Both the position numbers and the translations under genes were made by a program. From the NCBI GenBank assembly GCA_022827625.1, contig JAJEIE010000004.1, forward strand, positions 62,001 to 126,000: a DNA stretch of 64,000 nucleotides, read 5' to 3'. Below are positions 9,717 to 20,072 of the stretch, one piece after another; the stretch's first letter is position 1, and every line of letters starts with the position of its first letter. Source of the DNA: Candidatus Poribacteria bacterium (GTDB taxonomy: Bacteria; Poribacteria; WGA-4E; WGA-3G). The notes beneath the pieces are model-generated. The model saw nothing but the letters and a program-made list of their open reading frames with translations, made no database searches and was not told the origin of the DNA.

Positions 9717-9745
9717 TTGATTTTTTCTCCGATTCAGAGTATAGA
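9717..9745 (+). promoter_or_regulatory. sigma70-like promoter for the hydrolase gene
   Basis: TTGATT (9717-9722), 17 bases, TATAGA (9740-9745), about 60 bases before ATG 9810, which itself has AAGAGGAG upstream. The rest of the 9516-9809 gap holds a small hairpin (GCGAGCTGTGCTCGC at about 9617) and no gene. Confidence 0.55.
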
Positions 9746-9809
9746 TAGAGGGGAAAGGTAAGCGATTTTTCACGGCGGAAATTCATTATAGGTTAAGAGG
9801 AGACAGATT

Positions 9810-10826
9810 ATGGCAATAGGACGTTTTTTGACAGCGGAACAGGGCGTTGAAGAACTTTTGAAAGCGACACCACCGCTCCATTTCAGTGGCACGACTCAAA
9901 CGGAGTGGCAAGCATGGCGGCGGAGATTTCGACGTAACCTCGTTAAGGACTTGGGACCTTCACCAGAGGCGATACCGTTGGAAGTTGAAACTTTAGAGCA
10001 GACACGGCATGATGGCTATACACGAGAGAAAATTATCTTCAATCCAGATCCATTTTCTTCGATTCCAGCGTACGTCTTAATTCCAGATGGGGCAAGCGTA
10101 GAGAATCCAGCACCGGCAGTGCTGTGTGCACACGGACACGGGATCGGTAAAGATGGCGCAGTTGGGATTGTGGAAGACTATCAGAAACAGTACGCTGTAG
10201 AATTGGCGAGGCGCGGTTTTGTGACACTCGCGCCAGATTGGCGATGCTTCGGTGAACGCAAAGATAGAGATGAATGGGTGCGTCGTCCGAGTCGCGACGG
10301 GTGCAATGTCGCCTATCTCGCGTTTGGATATTTCGGCTATCAACTCCTGCAGCTGAATATCGCAGATGGGCAACGGTGCTTGGACTATCTCCAGTCGCGT
10401 CCTGAAGTCGATGGTCGGCGGTTGGGATGCATGGGATGTTCATTTGGTGGCACAATGACCACTTACATTTCCGCCTTGGATCGGCGGGTTAAGGCGGCGG
10501 TGATTGTCTGTTATCTGAGTACATTGACAGACGCGTTGAACGATCGTGGTCGTGGGAATACGTGTGGTTCTCAGTTTATGTTCGGGCTTCGGAAAGCCGG
10601 AGATATTGCTGACGTGGCAGGGTTAATAGCACCGCGGGCGTGTATGGCACAAATCGGTTCTGACGATCTGTGTTTCATTGAGGCGGATGCATTGGAGGCG
10701 TTTGAACAGCTGGAAAAAATCTATGCAGCATCCGGTCACCGCGATCGGTTGGTGCTGGATCATTTTCAGGGCGAACATGAGATTGATTTGGAGCGGGGAA
10801 TCGCGTTTTTAGAAGAACGCTTGTAG
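9810..10826 (+). CDS. alpha/beta hydrolase, dienelactone hydrolase/acetyl xylan esterase type
   Basis: 338 residues without signal peptide. The alpha/beta fold is shown by AVLCAHGHGIGKDG (oxyanion region), the nucleophile elbow G209-C-S211-F-G213, an acidic residue in QIGSDDLCF, and the catalytic His in LDHFQGEHEID. Such hydrolases are common beside sulfatases and glycosidases, acting on sugar or aromatic esters. The long N-terminal part (FRRNLVKDLGPSPEAIPLEVETLEQTRHDGY) is the cap-type extension seen in this subfamily. Substrate unknown. It is a single-gene transcription unit ending convergent with lysA. Confidence 0.85.
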   Translation: MAIGRFLTAEQGVEELLKATPPLHFSGTTQTEWQAWRRRFRRNLVKDLGPSPEAIPLEVETLEQTRHDGYTREKIIFNPDPFSSIPAYVLIPDGASVENPAPAVLCAHGHGIGKDGAVGIVEDYQKQYAVELARRGFVTLAPDWRCFGERKDRDEWVRRPSRDGCNVAYLAFGYFGYQLLQLNIADGQRCLDYLQSRPEVDGRRLGCMGCSFGGTMTTYISALDRRVKAAVIVCYLSTLTDALNDRGRGNTCGSQFMFGLRKAGDIADVAGLIAPRACMAQIGSDDLCFIEADALEAFEQLEKIYAASGHRDRLVLDHFQGEHEIDLERGIAFLEERL

Positions 10827-10833
10827 GGACAAC

Positions 10834-10855
10834 GGGCAGGCGCAAGCACCTGCCC
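10834..10855. terminator. convergent terminator-like hairpin
   Basis: GGGCAGG/CCTGCCC (10834-10840, 10849-10855) with an 8-base loop between the convergent hydrolase and lysA genes. There is no T-run on either side, so it may act bidirectionally with help or be a dispersed hairpin. Confidence 0.5.
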
Positions 10856-10862
10856 AAACAGG

Positions 10863-12107
<1,245 letters not shown>

Positions 12108-12132
12108 TCATAAATTACCTTTCTCTTTATAG

Positions 12133-12195
12133 GTCTGAACCGGGATTTATGTGATTATCAGATTTACATGTAATCCCAAAAATCACAGTTCAGAC
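12133..12195. repeat. palindromic element (GTCTGAAC...GTTCAGAC family), copy 1
   Basis: Imperfect inverted repeat bounded by GTCTGAACCGGGATTT and AAATCACAGTTCAGAC, with TGATTATCAGATTTAC inside. The same termini and interior recur at 55765-55860. Its left end as read on the minus strand meets the stop codon of the dehydratase gene (12195-12197). Confidence 0.8.
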
Positions 12196-13340
12196 TAATA
12201 TTCGCGTTTGTGCCAGTCGTCTTCAAAGAGGTTAAACGAACCTTCGCGATACGGATGTTCAGCGATAAGGTCCTCGTTGAGTTCCATGCCGAGTCCAGGT
12301 CCATTGGGCAGACTAAAGTAGCCATCAATAACTTCGGGGCATCCGGTTGCCGCTTCTTTAACCCATGCCTCGGAGAAATCGTTGAAATGTTCCTGAATCT
12401 TAAAGTTGGTCGTGCAGGCAGCGAAATGCAAGGCGGTTGCGGTAGAGACGGGACCCCCAACATTATGCGGTGCAACGGTCATATAGCACATGTCCCCCAT
12501 CGCTGCGATTTTTTTCGTCTCCAGAAAACCGCCTGTCTGAGTAATATCCGGTTGCAGTATGTCTGCCGCTTGTAGGTTAATCAGCTCACGATACTCATAT
12601 TTATTGTGGAGCCGTTCGCCGGTCGCGACAGGTAAGTTAATCTTCTCAGCGGCTTTTGCGAGTGCTGCGATGTTATCAGGTGGCACGGGTTCCTCAACCC
12701 AACTCGGTTGGTATTTCTCTAATTCTGCGGCAATCTCAATCGCCATATACGGACTGAACCTACCGTGCATCTCAACGAGAATTTCGACCTCAGGTCCAAC
12801 GGCATCACGAACCGCCTCAACGAGTTCAACGGATTTCAGTTTCTCTTCATAAGAGAGTTCGTAATAACCCGCACCGAATGGATCGAACTTGAGTGCCCGA
12901 TACCCTTTTTCCAGGACTCTTTTGGCGGCAGCGTGAAATTCTTCGGGTGAACGTTCAACACGATACCAACCGTTGGCATACGCTTTAATCTTATCACGAC
13001 AGGCACCGCCCAGCAGGCGATAGACGGGTTGATTGAGTGCTTTGCCGATAATATCCCAACATGCAATCTCAATAACGCTAATGCCGGTTGCGACAATTTC
13101 ACCGGCGCGACCGTAATCGTCGCGGAATAGCCGTTGATAGAGGTCTTCTGTGTTGAATGGATCACTTCCGATGACGTGCCGTTTTTTTGCACCGTCAATA
13201 TAGGCGACGAGCGCGTCTGTACGGTTATTCATCCGTACTTCACTGACACCTGTCAAGCCTTCATCTGTTTCGACTTTGACGAACGTTAAATTCCGCCAAC
13301 TCGTTCCCATAACAAGGGTTTTAACATCTATAATTTTCAT
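12195..13340 (-). CDS. mandelate racemase/muconate lactonizing enzyme family dehydratase
   Basis: 381 residues of the enolase superfamily. N-terminal capping domain (MKIIDVKTLVMGTSWRNLTFVKVETDEG), then the (beta/alpha)7-beta barrel. Metal ligands are in VEILVEMHGRFS, WVEEPVPPDN and PVATGERL; the general base region is PDITQTGGFLETKKIA and APHNVGGP. The pattern (GER, H in APHN) is like galactonate/gluconate-type acid-sugar dehydratases. Likely dehydrates an acid sugar released by the neighbouring sulfatase pathway; the actual substrate is unknown. It starts 24 bases after the sulfatase stop, so they are co-transcribed. Confidence 0.9.
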   Translation of the reverse strand: MKIIDVKTLVMGTSWRNLTFVKVETDEGLTGVSEVRMNNRTDALVAYIDGAKKRHVIGSDPFNTEDLYQRLFRDDYGRAGEIVATGISVIEIACWDIIGKALNQPVYRLLGGACRDKIKAYANGWYRVERSPEEFHAAAKRVLEKGYRALKFDPFGAGYYELSYEEKLKSVELVEAVRDAVGPEVEILVEMHGRFSPYMAIEIAAELEKYQPSWVEEPVPPDNIAALAKAAEKINLPVATGERLHNKYEYRELINLQAADILQPDITQTGGFLETKKIAAMGDMCYMTVAPHNVGGPVSTATALHFAACTTNFKIQEHFNDFSEAWVKEAATGCPEVIDGYFSLPNGPGLGMELNEDLIAEHPYREGSFNLFEDDWHKREY

Positions 13341-13364
13341 ATTTTTACTATAGTCCTTCTACCT

Positions 13365-14732
13365 TTAACTTCTCGCTTCTGCTTCAGATACGCTGCGTTG
13401 CCCACTTCTTTGTGTGGGTGCCGGTTCGATTGTTGGGCCTTCTTCGCCTGCCTCAAGCATCCGCCGAATGAGTCGTTCCCGCATCACTTCTGTAACGGGT
13501 TCATGTGATTGCAGTCCGATGAGATTCCGTAACTCATACGGATCTGCTTCGAGGTCATAGAGGTATTGTTCGGCATACCGGTCGGATCCGGCATCTCTGC
13601 CGCCATTTTGATGTGGCGCATCTACACCGTATTTCCAGCGTTGCGTACGGACGGCACGGCCGACTTGTGCCTCGCTGATTTGGACGAATACCTCTTCTTG
13701 CCAGTCGTCTGTCTCGCCGCGAACGAGCGGTAGAATCGAACGACCTTGCATTTCACCCGGCACCGCTAAGCCTGCTGCATCGAGGAGTGTCGGCGGAAGA
13801 TCCACGAGACTCACAAGCTCTTGAAGCTGACCGCCGCCGATGAAACCGGGACCGTGGAACGCAGTCGGCACACGAATCGAACTCTCATGGCATGAGCGTT
13901 TGTATTCGCCGTTACGTGTCTTGAAATGGCACCCGTGATCGGAGGTGAAGAGGATGATTGTATTGTCAAGCAGATGGAGGCTTTTCAGGGCATCCAGAAG
14001 TCTACCGAGTGCTTCGTCCAATCTTTTCACCATACCGTAGTAACCACCTAAGTGCTGATGTGTTGAACCACCGAGTGCCGCAAGATCCGGCGGTATCCAT
14101 TTTCCTGTATACCGCTCTCGGTACCCGTCCGGCGGCGGATAATCGTCCAGATGGTTTTGGTGGTGCGGTTCGATGTATGATGTAAAGAGATAAAAAGGCT
14201 CGTTTTGGTGTCGGTCAACGTAGCGAATCACCGCATCGGTGAGCGCATCTACGCGATAGCCGGGGAGGTCAACGGGTTTATTGTCGTTATCGTAAAGCGT
14301 TGTCTGATACGCGTCAGAGGTAAACTCAAGGACGTTGGATGCCAACCAGTAGTCGTATCCGCCGCGATGCTCCTCTGGTACGGGTCCCGGTCCTGTGCCG
14401 CCGCTATAGAGGTGCCACTTACCGATATATCCCGTGGCGTAGCCTGCCTCCCCGAAGTGGTGTGCGAGGGTCTTGAGATTCGGGGACAACGGGATACCGT
14501 TTCGGAAACATCCTGTGCGGGTTGCGTATAATCCCGTTTGGAGGCACGATCGCGCCGGACCGCAGACGGGTTGGCATGTAAAGGAGCGATGGACGTGTGT
14601 GCCGCGTTGTGCCATCCGATCGAAGTTAGGAGTTAAGTCGAGTGGGTTGCCGTGCAAGCCGGAGGTATCCCATCGCTGTTGGTCGGTGAAAAAGACGATA
14701 ACGTTGGGTTGATTTGTATCAGTTTGTGGCAT
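13365..14732 (-). CDS. type I sulfatase (Cys-type formylglycine)
   Basis: 455 residues. N-terminal metal site NVIVFFTDQQRWD, and the modification motif C57-G-P-A-R61-SCLQTG, where the Cys is converted to formylglycine by an FGE or anSME enzyme not seen here. Also GYIGKWHL and TSDHGCHFKTRNGEYKRSCHESSIRVP, the conserved second half. It hydrolyses sulfate esters, probably from sulfated glycans. No signal peptide is obvious, so it may act on imported oligosaccharides. Operon with the dehydratase downstream. Confidence 0.93.
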   Translation of the reverse strand: MPQTDTNQPNVIVFFTDQQRWDTSGLHGNPLDLTPNFDRMAQRGTHVHRSFTCQPVCGPARSCLQTGLYATRTGCFRNGIPLSPNLKTLAHHFGEAGYATGYIGKWHLYSGGTGPGPVPEEHRGGYDYWLASNVLEFTSDAYQTTLYDNDNKPVDLPGYRVDALTDAVIRYVDRHQNEPFYLFTSYIEPHHQNHLDDYPPPDGYRERYTGKWIPPDLAALGGSTHQHLGGYYGMVKRLDEALGRLLDALKSLHLLDNTIILFTSDHGCHFKTRNGEYKRSCHESSIRVPTAFHGPGFIGGGQLQELVSLVDLPPTLLDAAGLAVPGEMQGRSILPLVRGETDDWQEEVFVQISEAQVGRAVRTQRWKYGVDAPHQNGGRDAGSDRYAEQYLYDLEADPYELRNLIGLQSHEPVTEVMRERLIRRMLEAGEEGPTIEPAPTQRSGQRSVSEAEARS

Positions 14733-14952
14733 ATTTTTATTTTTCCTATAGATTATGGCAAGTCGAAGAAGGTGCTTAGAAGGAACGGTGTTTGCAATAT
14801 TCCTTTCTGTTCAGGTTTAGCTCTTCTCATTTTAGCGGGTTTTCAGATGAATGTCAACAGAGGGTTCGGATTGAGGTTCTAACGCTACGGAAAGCCCTAA
14901 TGCTGAGCGAATCGCGTGGCGCACGTTGATACATATCGAGTCCCGATAGTAA

Positions 14953-14981
14953 ACTATACCATATTTTGTGACAGGTGTCAA
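14953..14981 (-). promoter_or_regulatory. sigma70 promoter for the sulfatase operon
   Basis: On the minus strand TTGACA (14981-14976), exactly 17 bases, TATAGT (14958-14953). It would start transcription near 14946, giving a leader of about 210 bases before the sulfatase ATG. No riboswitch fold was recognised in that leader; a CDS was not found in 14733-15023. Confidence 0.65.
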
Positions 14982-15023
14982 ATTGGACTGATGTTCGTGA
15001 TTTGTAGGTATGGAAGGCACTGC

Positions 15024-16820
15024 CTAATCGTTGGAAACTTTCTTATAGCCTTTCGGCAGCGGTTTCCCCAAAACAAGGGCAGATTTCAATGGACGGACGT
15101 GACGGCAACTGCCGCGATGCGTAAAACCGGGACAATCGCACGTTACATCGACACCGACAACCTCAAGCGTATAAAATTTGCCTTGTTGGGAGGAACTCTT
15201 GGCGTGATAGAGACTCCGCTCTGGACCAGCGAGGACTTGCGCAAGGGTTCGGATGGCTTCTTCAGAATACGGGCGCAGTTGCTTACGGGTTGCTTCATGG
15301 AGGTGTGCAGCGTTCTCTTCAAGATAAGCATCACTCGCTTTCTGAAGCACATTGAGGAGCTGCGATTCCTCGACCGCCTCGGTATGCACCGAGAGTGCGT
15401 TCATCATCCGCTTGAGTTCGCTGAGGATATCGGGTTGAAGCGCACCATCTTCGCCAGGGACCAACAATGTACCTTCAACGAGAGCATCCATCAGTGCCGC
15501 TTTCGTCTCTAACACAGTCTTGACGAATTCATCTACTGTGCCGCGTGCGATCATATAGGTGACGTTAACAGTCCCCGTCTGTCCGATACGATAGGCGCGA
15601 TCCTCTGCCTGCCAGTGATTCGCTGGCACCCAGTCTAAATCGTTGAAGACCACCTGCCGCCCAGCAGTTAGATTGATTCCTACACCCGCAACGTGCATAT
15701 TGGCAATGAAGAGTCTAATGTTTTCATCGTTTTGAAACCGGTCAACACGGTTTTGCCGTTCCTCTGCTGGTACCTCACCAGAGACGAAGACGGCTTGGTC
15801 CCCGAAATGTTTGTGAAAACGCTCCAACGTATTGAGGAAAGCGGTAAACAGAATAACCTTTTCGCCCTGTTCCAGGGCGTTTTCGACGAATTTAATGGTC
15901 TGTCTACACTTCGCGAAGGCGAGTTTTCGGCGCGCCGTGGTCAGTCTACCGACCGCTTGTCGTCGTTCCGAGTTTTCTGTTATATCTTCAAGGGTGTCAG
16001 TAGGTTCAGGTGCGTCAAATTTCGTCAAGAATTCTCGGACAGCGTTATTGAAGTGCTGAATCGCGTAGGGATGGAGTTCGACATCCAGCCATGTTCGTAC
16101 TTTGGGTGGGAGGTCTAACACCTCGTTTTTTGTCCGACGCAGCATCACCCCGTGGAGTTGGACTGTTAATTCTTCAATATTGCTTGCCCCGTCTGCCACC
16201 AGTCCGTATTCTCCCTGATAGGCATCACAATAGCGTTTCGCGAAACTGAGGAAGCTTTTACCCAACGGGTGGTTCATCAGTTGTAAGAGCGGGAAAAGAT
16301 CGCGCGGACGGTTGGTCATCGGAGTGCCGGTTAGTGCGTGGACGATCGGTTCATGCTGAATGGACTTCACCAGTTTGGCGGCGTTCCGGCTGCGTTTGCT
16401 CTGGTGATTTTTCAAGTAATGCGCTTCGTCAAATACAACCCCTTTCCATTCAAAGGCGAGCAGTCCTTCAAAATGTTTGCCGAGAATTTCATAATTGATG
16501 ATAACCCAGTCTCGTCCTTCAGCAATATTGGCGGTTGAGGGAAGGGGACCCGGTCCGACGATGGTGGGTTCGGCTTTCGGGAGCACGAGTTGGATTTCAC
16601 GGGACCAGTTCCGTTTGACAGAGGCGGGACAAATCACGAGGTAGGGACCTGCCGCTTCCGCTTCAACCATTGCGATGACGGATTGTCGAGTTTTACCGAG
16701 TCCCATATCATCGGCAAGGAGTGCACGCTGGCGACCCAGCAGGAAGGCAATACCTTCTATTTGATGTGGATAGAGACCTTTGGCGATCTCTTCCGCACGT
16801 GTCAGCACGGCTTGCTGCAT
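15024..16820 (-). CDS. SNF2-family DNA helicase with C-terminal SWIM zinc finger
   Basis: 598 residues. SNF2 ATPase: Walker A DDMGLGKTRQSV (K43), VVFDEAHYLKN, ALTGTPMTNRP; helicase C: KVILFTAFL, VNLTAG-type GINLTAGRQVVFNDLDWVPANHWQAEDRAYRIGQTGTVNVTYMI. At the C-terminus CDCPGFTHRGSCRHV fits the SWIM CxC..CxH zinc finger, which binds DNA or protein. Likely an ATP-dependent DNA translocase or remodeller like HepA. AGAGGA lies before the ATG, which follows the VWA gene by 12 bases; the two are probably co-transcribed. Role unknown. Confidence 0.92.
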   Translation of the reverse strand: MQQAVLTRAEEIAKGLYPHQIEGIAFLLGRQRALLADDMGLGKTRQSVIAMVEAEAAGPYLVICPASVKRNWSREIQLVLPKAEPTIVGPGPLPSTANIAEGRDWVIINYEILGKHFEGLLAFEWKGVVFDEAHYLKNHQSKRSRNAAKLVKSIQHEPIVHALTGTPMTNRPRDLFPLLQLMNHPLGKSFLSFAKRYCDAYQGEYGLVADGASNIEELTVQLHGVMLRRTKNEVLDLPPKVRTWLDVELHPYAIQHFNNAVREFLTKFDAPEPTDTLEDITENSERRQAVGRLTTARRKLAFAKCRQTIKFVENALEQGEKVILFTAFLNTLERFHKHFGDQAVFVSGEVPAEERQNRVDRFQNDENIRLFIANMHVAGVGINLTAGRQVVFNDLDWVPANHWQAEDRAYRIGQTGTVNVTYMIARGTVDEFVKTVLETKAALMDALVEGTLLVPGEDGALQPDILSELKRMMNALSVHTEAVEESQLLNVLQKASDAYLEENAAHLHEATRKQLRPYSEEAIRTLAQVLAGPERSLYHAKSSSQQGKFYTLEVVGVDVTCDCPGFTHRGSCRHVRPLKSALVLGKPLPKGYKKVSND

Positions 16821-16832
16821 GCTAATTTCCTC

Positions 16833-17813
16833 TTATCTAATTCTGCTTCTATCGACCAACCAGAGGTCGCCTTCGCTGACGGTAGCGAGCTGCTTCAACA
16901 TTACTGCACCCGGGAAATTAGGTGCCATTCCGGTCCCCATAGCGAAGATGCGTCCGTTGCCTGTAGCGTGTTGACCGACAACGGCGAGATTCGGTCCCTC
17001 AATTGTAGTAGGAATGCCGTCGCTAAAAAGGACAACAATCGTGGGCGCAGCCTTTGCAATCTCTGTCAACGCCGTTAGCATGTCGTGATCGGTGCCGTCT
17101 GTATAGATTTGGGATTGGATATTAGCGAGATAGTTTGACGACGCAGCGACTGTCTGCTCATCTACAGGGATGAAACCTTCTTGGTAGACGACTAACTCTG
17201 CACTAAATGCCACGATATTGAAACTGTCGTGCAATTCAAGGAAGGTGAGTGAATCTCGCATGAGGTCTATGACTCGCTTGAGTTTATGCGGTGGAAGGTT
17301 TTGCATACTCGTAGAGAGATCGATGCAGTAGACAATACGTTGTGGTCCCTCTTGTGCCTCAATGAACCTCACTAATCTACTTTTGGGACGTTCTTGGGTC
17401 TTTGGTCGTTTCCTGGAAGGACGTTCAACGACCCTTTGCACACGTGGCGTATCGTCAAATTCAACCGTCGTTGTTGTGGGTCCAACGGGTTCATCTAAAT
17501 TATCCATATCGAAGGGTTGGAAAGGTGCTGGTTCTGCAGCGGAGACGACACCGCGAGTCGTAGCAGGCTGATTGCTTGTGAGAATTTTCAGTCGCGGTTG
17601 GTTGGTATCACGGGTCCTTTTCTGCGTCATTTGTAGGCGTTTCCGCCGTTGCACACGCCTAACTTTCGGCTTTTCTTCCGCGATAAGCAGCGCATTGATA
17701 CTGTCGGTGTTTCGCTGCGGGTTTGTACTGAACCAATAAAAGAATCCGAGGACCCCGACACCGAGGTGCAACAAGACTGAAATAAGTAAGGCTTTACTGG
17801 ATTTTGACTTCAT
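16833..17813 (-). CDS. membrane-anchored VWA-domain protein
   Basis: About 326 residues. One N-terminal membrane helix (ALLISVLLHLGVGVLGFFYWF) recalls the TonB/SecA-independent anchors, followed by a basic, proline-rich linker and a VWA domain with its metal (MIDAS) residues: IDLSTS for DxSxS, and the acidic VVLFSDG. ATG 17813 is chosen because AAGGA lies upstream and the helix begins directly after; a longer reading adds 25 residues without a ribosome binding site. The partner is unknown. Adjacency to the SNF2 gene is notable but gives no clear function. Confidence 0.8.
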   Translation of the reverse strand: MKSKSSKALLISVLLHLGVGVLGFFYWFSTNPQRNTDSINALLIAEEKPKVRRVQRRKRLQMTQKRTRDTNQPRLKILTSNQPATTRGVVSAAEPAPFQPFDMDNLDEPVGPTTTTVEFDDTPRVQRVVERPSRKRPKTQERPKSRLVRFIEAQEGPQRIVYCIDLSTSMQNLPPHKLKRVIDLMRDSLTFLELHDSFNIVAFSAELVVYQEGFIPVDEQTVAASSNYLANIQSQIYTDGTDHDMLTALTEIAKAAPTIVVLFSDGIPTTIEGPNLAVVGQHATGNGRIFAMGTGMAPNFPGAVMLKQLATVSEGDLWLVDRSRIR

Positions 17814-17928
17814 TCTTTTAATTTTTCCTTGCGGTTCGGTCAGGCGAATTAAATGAATAACAATTCTATCCGTAGATCCGCCTTCCACTACGTTTCAGGC
17901 TACACTTCTGTTTACCTTTTTACGGAAT

Positions 17929-18990
17929 CTAAAGTTGCCAAAAATCAGCCGAAGCTGAACGCTGGTATCCACGTGCCTTGAAAAAGTCAGCGAATCCTGG
18001 GACAGTTGAAGGAAACTCAACTCTTATCTCATTTGCGAGTTTTTGTAGTATCTTATCGCCGATCAACTCGGATGACTGTCCACGCAAGGCTTTTTCATAC
18101 CATACGTCAAGTTCATCTTCGGTTATCACGCTCTGAATTCGACTGGCACTGCCAAATTGTTTTAGGACAGATACGAGAACATCTTTCTCAGATTCCTTAC
18201 AGACGATAATTATCCGATCCGCAGAAATCGAATTACTTATATCCTCCACAGTTGTCGGTGTTAGGGATATGTGCTTTATCTGGATAGCTACTCCGAAATT
18301 CGCCCACATATCAAGTCCTCTGTCTGCCGCGTTGGTGACACCTACCCGATAAACTTTTGCTGCTTGATACCTCTCTGGTATTTCTTCAGACAATCCAAGG
18401 ACCTTTTCTGTGAAATCAGAAAACTCATTGAGGACTGTATTGTTGATGTTGTCGATTCGTACTCCGATTTTAACTTCAAGTGTTTCCAACAGCGTTGAAA
18501 ACAAAGCATAAACTACAATCTCAAATATCTTGTCAATGCTCCGTGAGAGTCCAGGACTCCGTGTAAAACTCTCTATAAAATTCCTTAAGGTAAAAGAGTT
18601 CGTATCTGCTTGTAAAACGAGTGACAAACCAGATGACATTTGGGAAAGCCGATCTTCTAAAGCGGTATAGATATAAGCTTCAACCGCACCGTTGTTGTTT
18701 CTATTTATCTTTCCTAACTCCACTAAAACTGTTGGCGGTATAGCATTGGAGTTAAAAAGATCGTCTTGATACCTTGCACTTGATGTAGAAATCCGCCCAA
18801 TAAACCTAAGAGAAATTGCATCTCGCCATTTTCTGGAAGGCGTTCGATAAGTTTCCAAATCGCCAAGATCGATATCTTTCTCAATCCTATCCCTGTGAAG
18901 TATCTCTGCAATTTGTATAGGTTTGTAAAAATGGACTCTGGCTTTTCTGATAACAGTGTCAAGATGGTCTTTGGCTATTTTATTATCCAT
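17929..18990 (-). CDS. type II restriction endonuclease, HaeII-like
   Basis: 353 residues, close to the length I recall for HaeII. Blocks I associate with that family: the N-terminal RKARVHFYKPIQIAEILHRDR and, near the end, DRGLDMWANFGVAIQIKHISL, where D..Q-x-K would be the nuclease active site. Its ATG shares a base with the TGA of the upstream C5 methyltransferase (TGATG), giving tight coupling with methylation first. HaeII cuts RGCGCY; sites of that sequence occur in this window, as expected if the host methylates them. The recognition sequence is inference. Confidence 0.75.
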   Translation of the reverse strand: MDNKIAKDHLDTVIRKARVHFYKPIQIAEILHRDRIEKDIDLGDLETYRTPSRKWRDAISLRFIGRISTSSARYQDDLFNSNAIPPTVLVELGKINRNNNGAVEAYIYTALEDRLSQMSSGLSLVLQADTNSFTLRNFIESFTRSPGLSRSIDKIFEIVVYALFSTLLETLEVKIGVRIDNINNTVLNEFSDFTEKVLGLSEEIPERYQAAKVYRVGVTNAADRGLDMWANFGVAIQIKHISLTPTTVEDISNSISADRIIIVCKESEKDVLVSVLKQFGSASRIQSVITEDELDVWYEKALRGQSSELIGDKILQKLANEIRVEFPSTVPGFADFFKARGYQRSASADFWQL

Positions 18991-19967
18991 CAGGCATAAG
19001 CGTTGATTCTATTTTCAAAAAGAAGCAATTGTTCTTCAGGTTGTATCATTGGTTTGCGCTGTTGCAATGCCCGCAACATTTTTTCAGCAATAGCGTGAAC
19101 GACCGGAATAGCGACACTATTTCCAATCTGTTTTCTAATTTGCATCATATTTCCGACAATCTTGAAGTCTTCAGGAAACCCTTGTAAACGGAGCAATTCC
19201 CTACCAGAAGGTCGCCTGACACCGTTTACTAAAAGATAGTTGTAAGAGGCACCGGCTCTTAGCGCGCACGAAAAGGGTAATACGGAAATGTTGCCCCCTT
19301 TGTTTTCATGCCATATAGATGGGAAAAAGGGCGTGCCTTTACACTTCTCTCGTCGCGATTTTTGGATGCGCGCCGATGCAAATAGGTTTGGTTCAAGGTC
19401 TTCGTCCAGCTCAAGTATTTCTGAGAGCGGTTTATACGCGCCGATAGGTTTCGGAAACTCGAATGCTATCGGTTCGCGAAACCCGATGATGAAAATTCGC
19501 TCCCGTTTCTGTGGTAGTCCGAAATCAAGCGCATTCAATACTTTATGGTATATGGTATAGCCCAATTCTGACAATTGTTCTTGTATAACGGTGAAGGTTT
19601 GTCCCTTATTGTGGGTCAGTAGCTGCTTAACATTTTCAAGTAGGAACGCGCTCGGCTGTTTCTCTTTCAAAATTCGAGCGATGTCAAAAAACAACGTGCC
19701 GCGTGTGTCTTCAAAACCCCGTTTATCCCCGATAATGCTGAAAGGTTGACACGGGAAACCCGCAAGTAAAACATCATGATCTGGAATATCAATCTCGTCA
19801 ATTTTGGTAATATCACCAGCAGGTGTTTCACCGAAATTATGTGCATAAGTCTGCTGAGCGTATTTGTCCCATTCGGAGCTAAACACGCATGTTCCACCTA
19901 ACTTTTCATAAGGGATGCGAATCCCACCTATTCCAGCAAAGAGGTCGATGAAGTTAAATTTACTCAT
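18990..19967 (-). CDS. DNA (cytosine-5) methyltransferase of the type II system
   Basis: 325 residues with the C5-MTase motifs in order: I FIDLFAGIGGIRIPYE, IV AGFPCQPFS (catalytic C73), VI ENVKQLL, VIII QKRERIFIIGF, a short target-recognition region, IX RRPSGRELLRLQGFP, X QIGNSVAIPVV. It protects host DNA against the overlapping endonuclease. The short variable region fits a single target. A promoter and a perfect inverted repeat lie directly upstream, and there is almost no room for a leader. The pair is flanked by unrelated genes, as for a mobile defence unit. Confidence 0.95.
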   Translation of the reverse strand: MSKFNFIDLFAGIGGIRIPYEKLGGTCVFSSEWDKYAQQTYAHNFGETPAGDITKIDEIDIPDHDVLLAGFPCQPFSIIGDKRGFEDTRGTLFFDIARILKEKQPSAFLLENVKQLLTHNKGQTFTVIQEQLSELGYTIYHKVLNALDFGLPQKRERIFIIGFREPIAFEFPKPIGAYKPLSEILELDEDLEPNLFASARIQKSRREKCKGTPFFPSIWHENKGGNISVLPFSCALRAGASYNYLLVNGVRRPSGRELLRLQGFPEDFKIVGNMMQIRKQIGNSVAIPVVHAIAEKMLRALQQRKPMIQPEEQLLLFENRINAYA

Positions 19968-19976
19968 TATGCATAG

Positions 19977-20009
19977 AGTATAGCATATCTAACTTGGATA
20001 CGCCAAGTT
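19977..20009 (-). promoter_or_regulatory. promoter and inverted-repeat operator of the restriction-modification pair
   Basis: Minus strand: -35 TTGGCG (20006-20001), 18 bases, -10 TATACT (19982-19977). The ATG (19967) follows the -10 by 9 bases, so the mRNA is nearly leaderless. AACTTGG/CCAAGTT (7-bp arms, 5-base centre, 19991-20009) overlaps the -35 box and could bind a repressor or the methyltransferase itself. Confidence 0.6.
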
Positions 20010-20072
20010 TTCTTGATTAGCAGTTTCTATTCTTGATACGCTATTCTACTCAGATTGTTCAAGCGGCACAAC

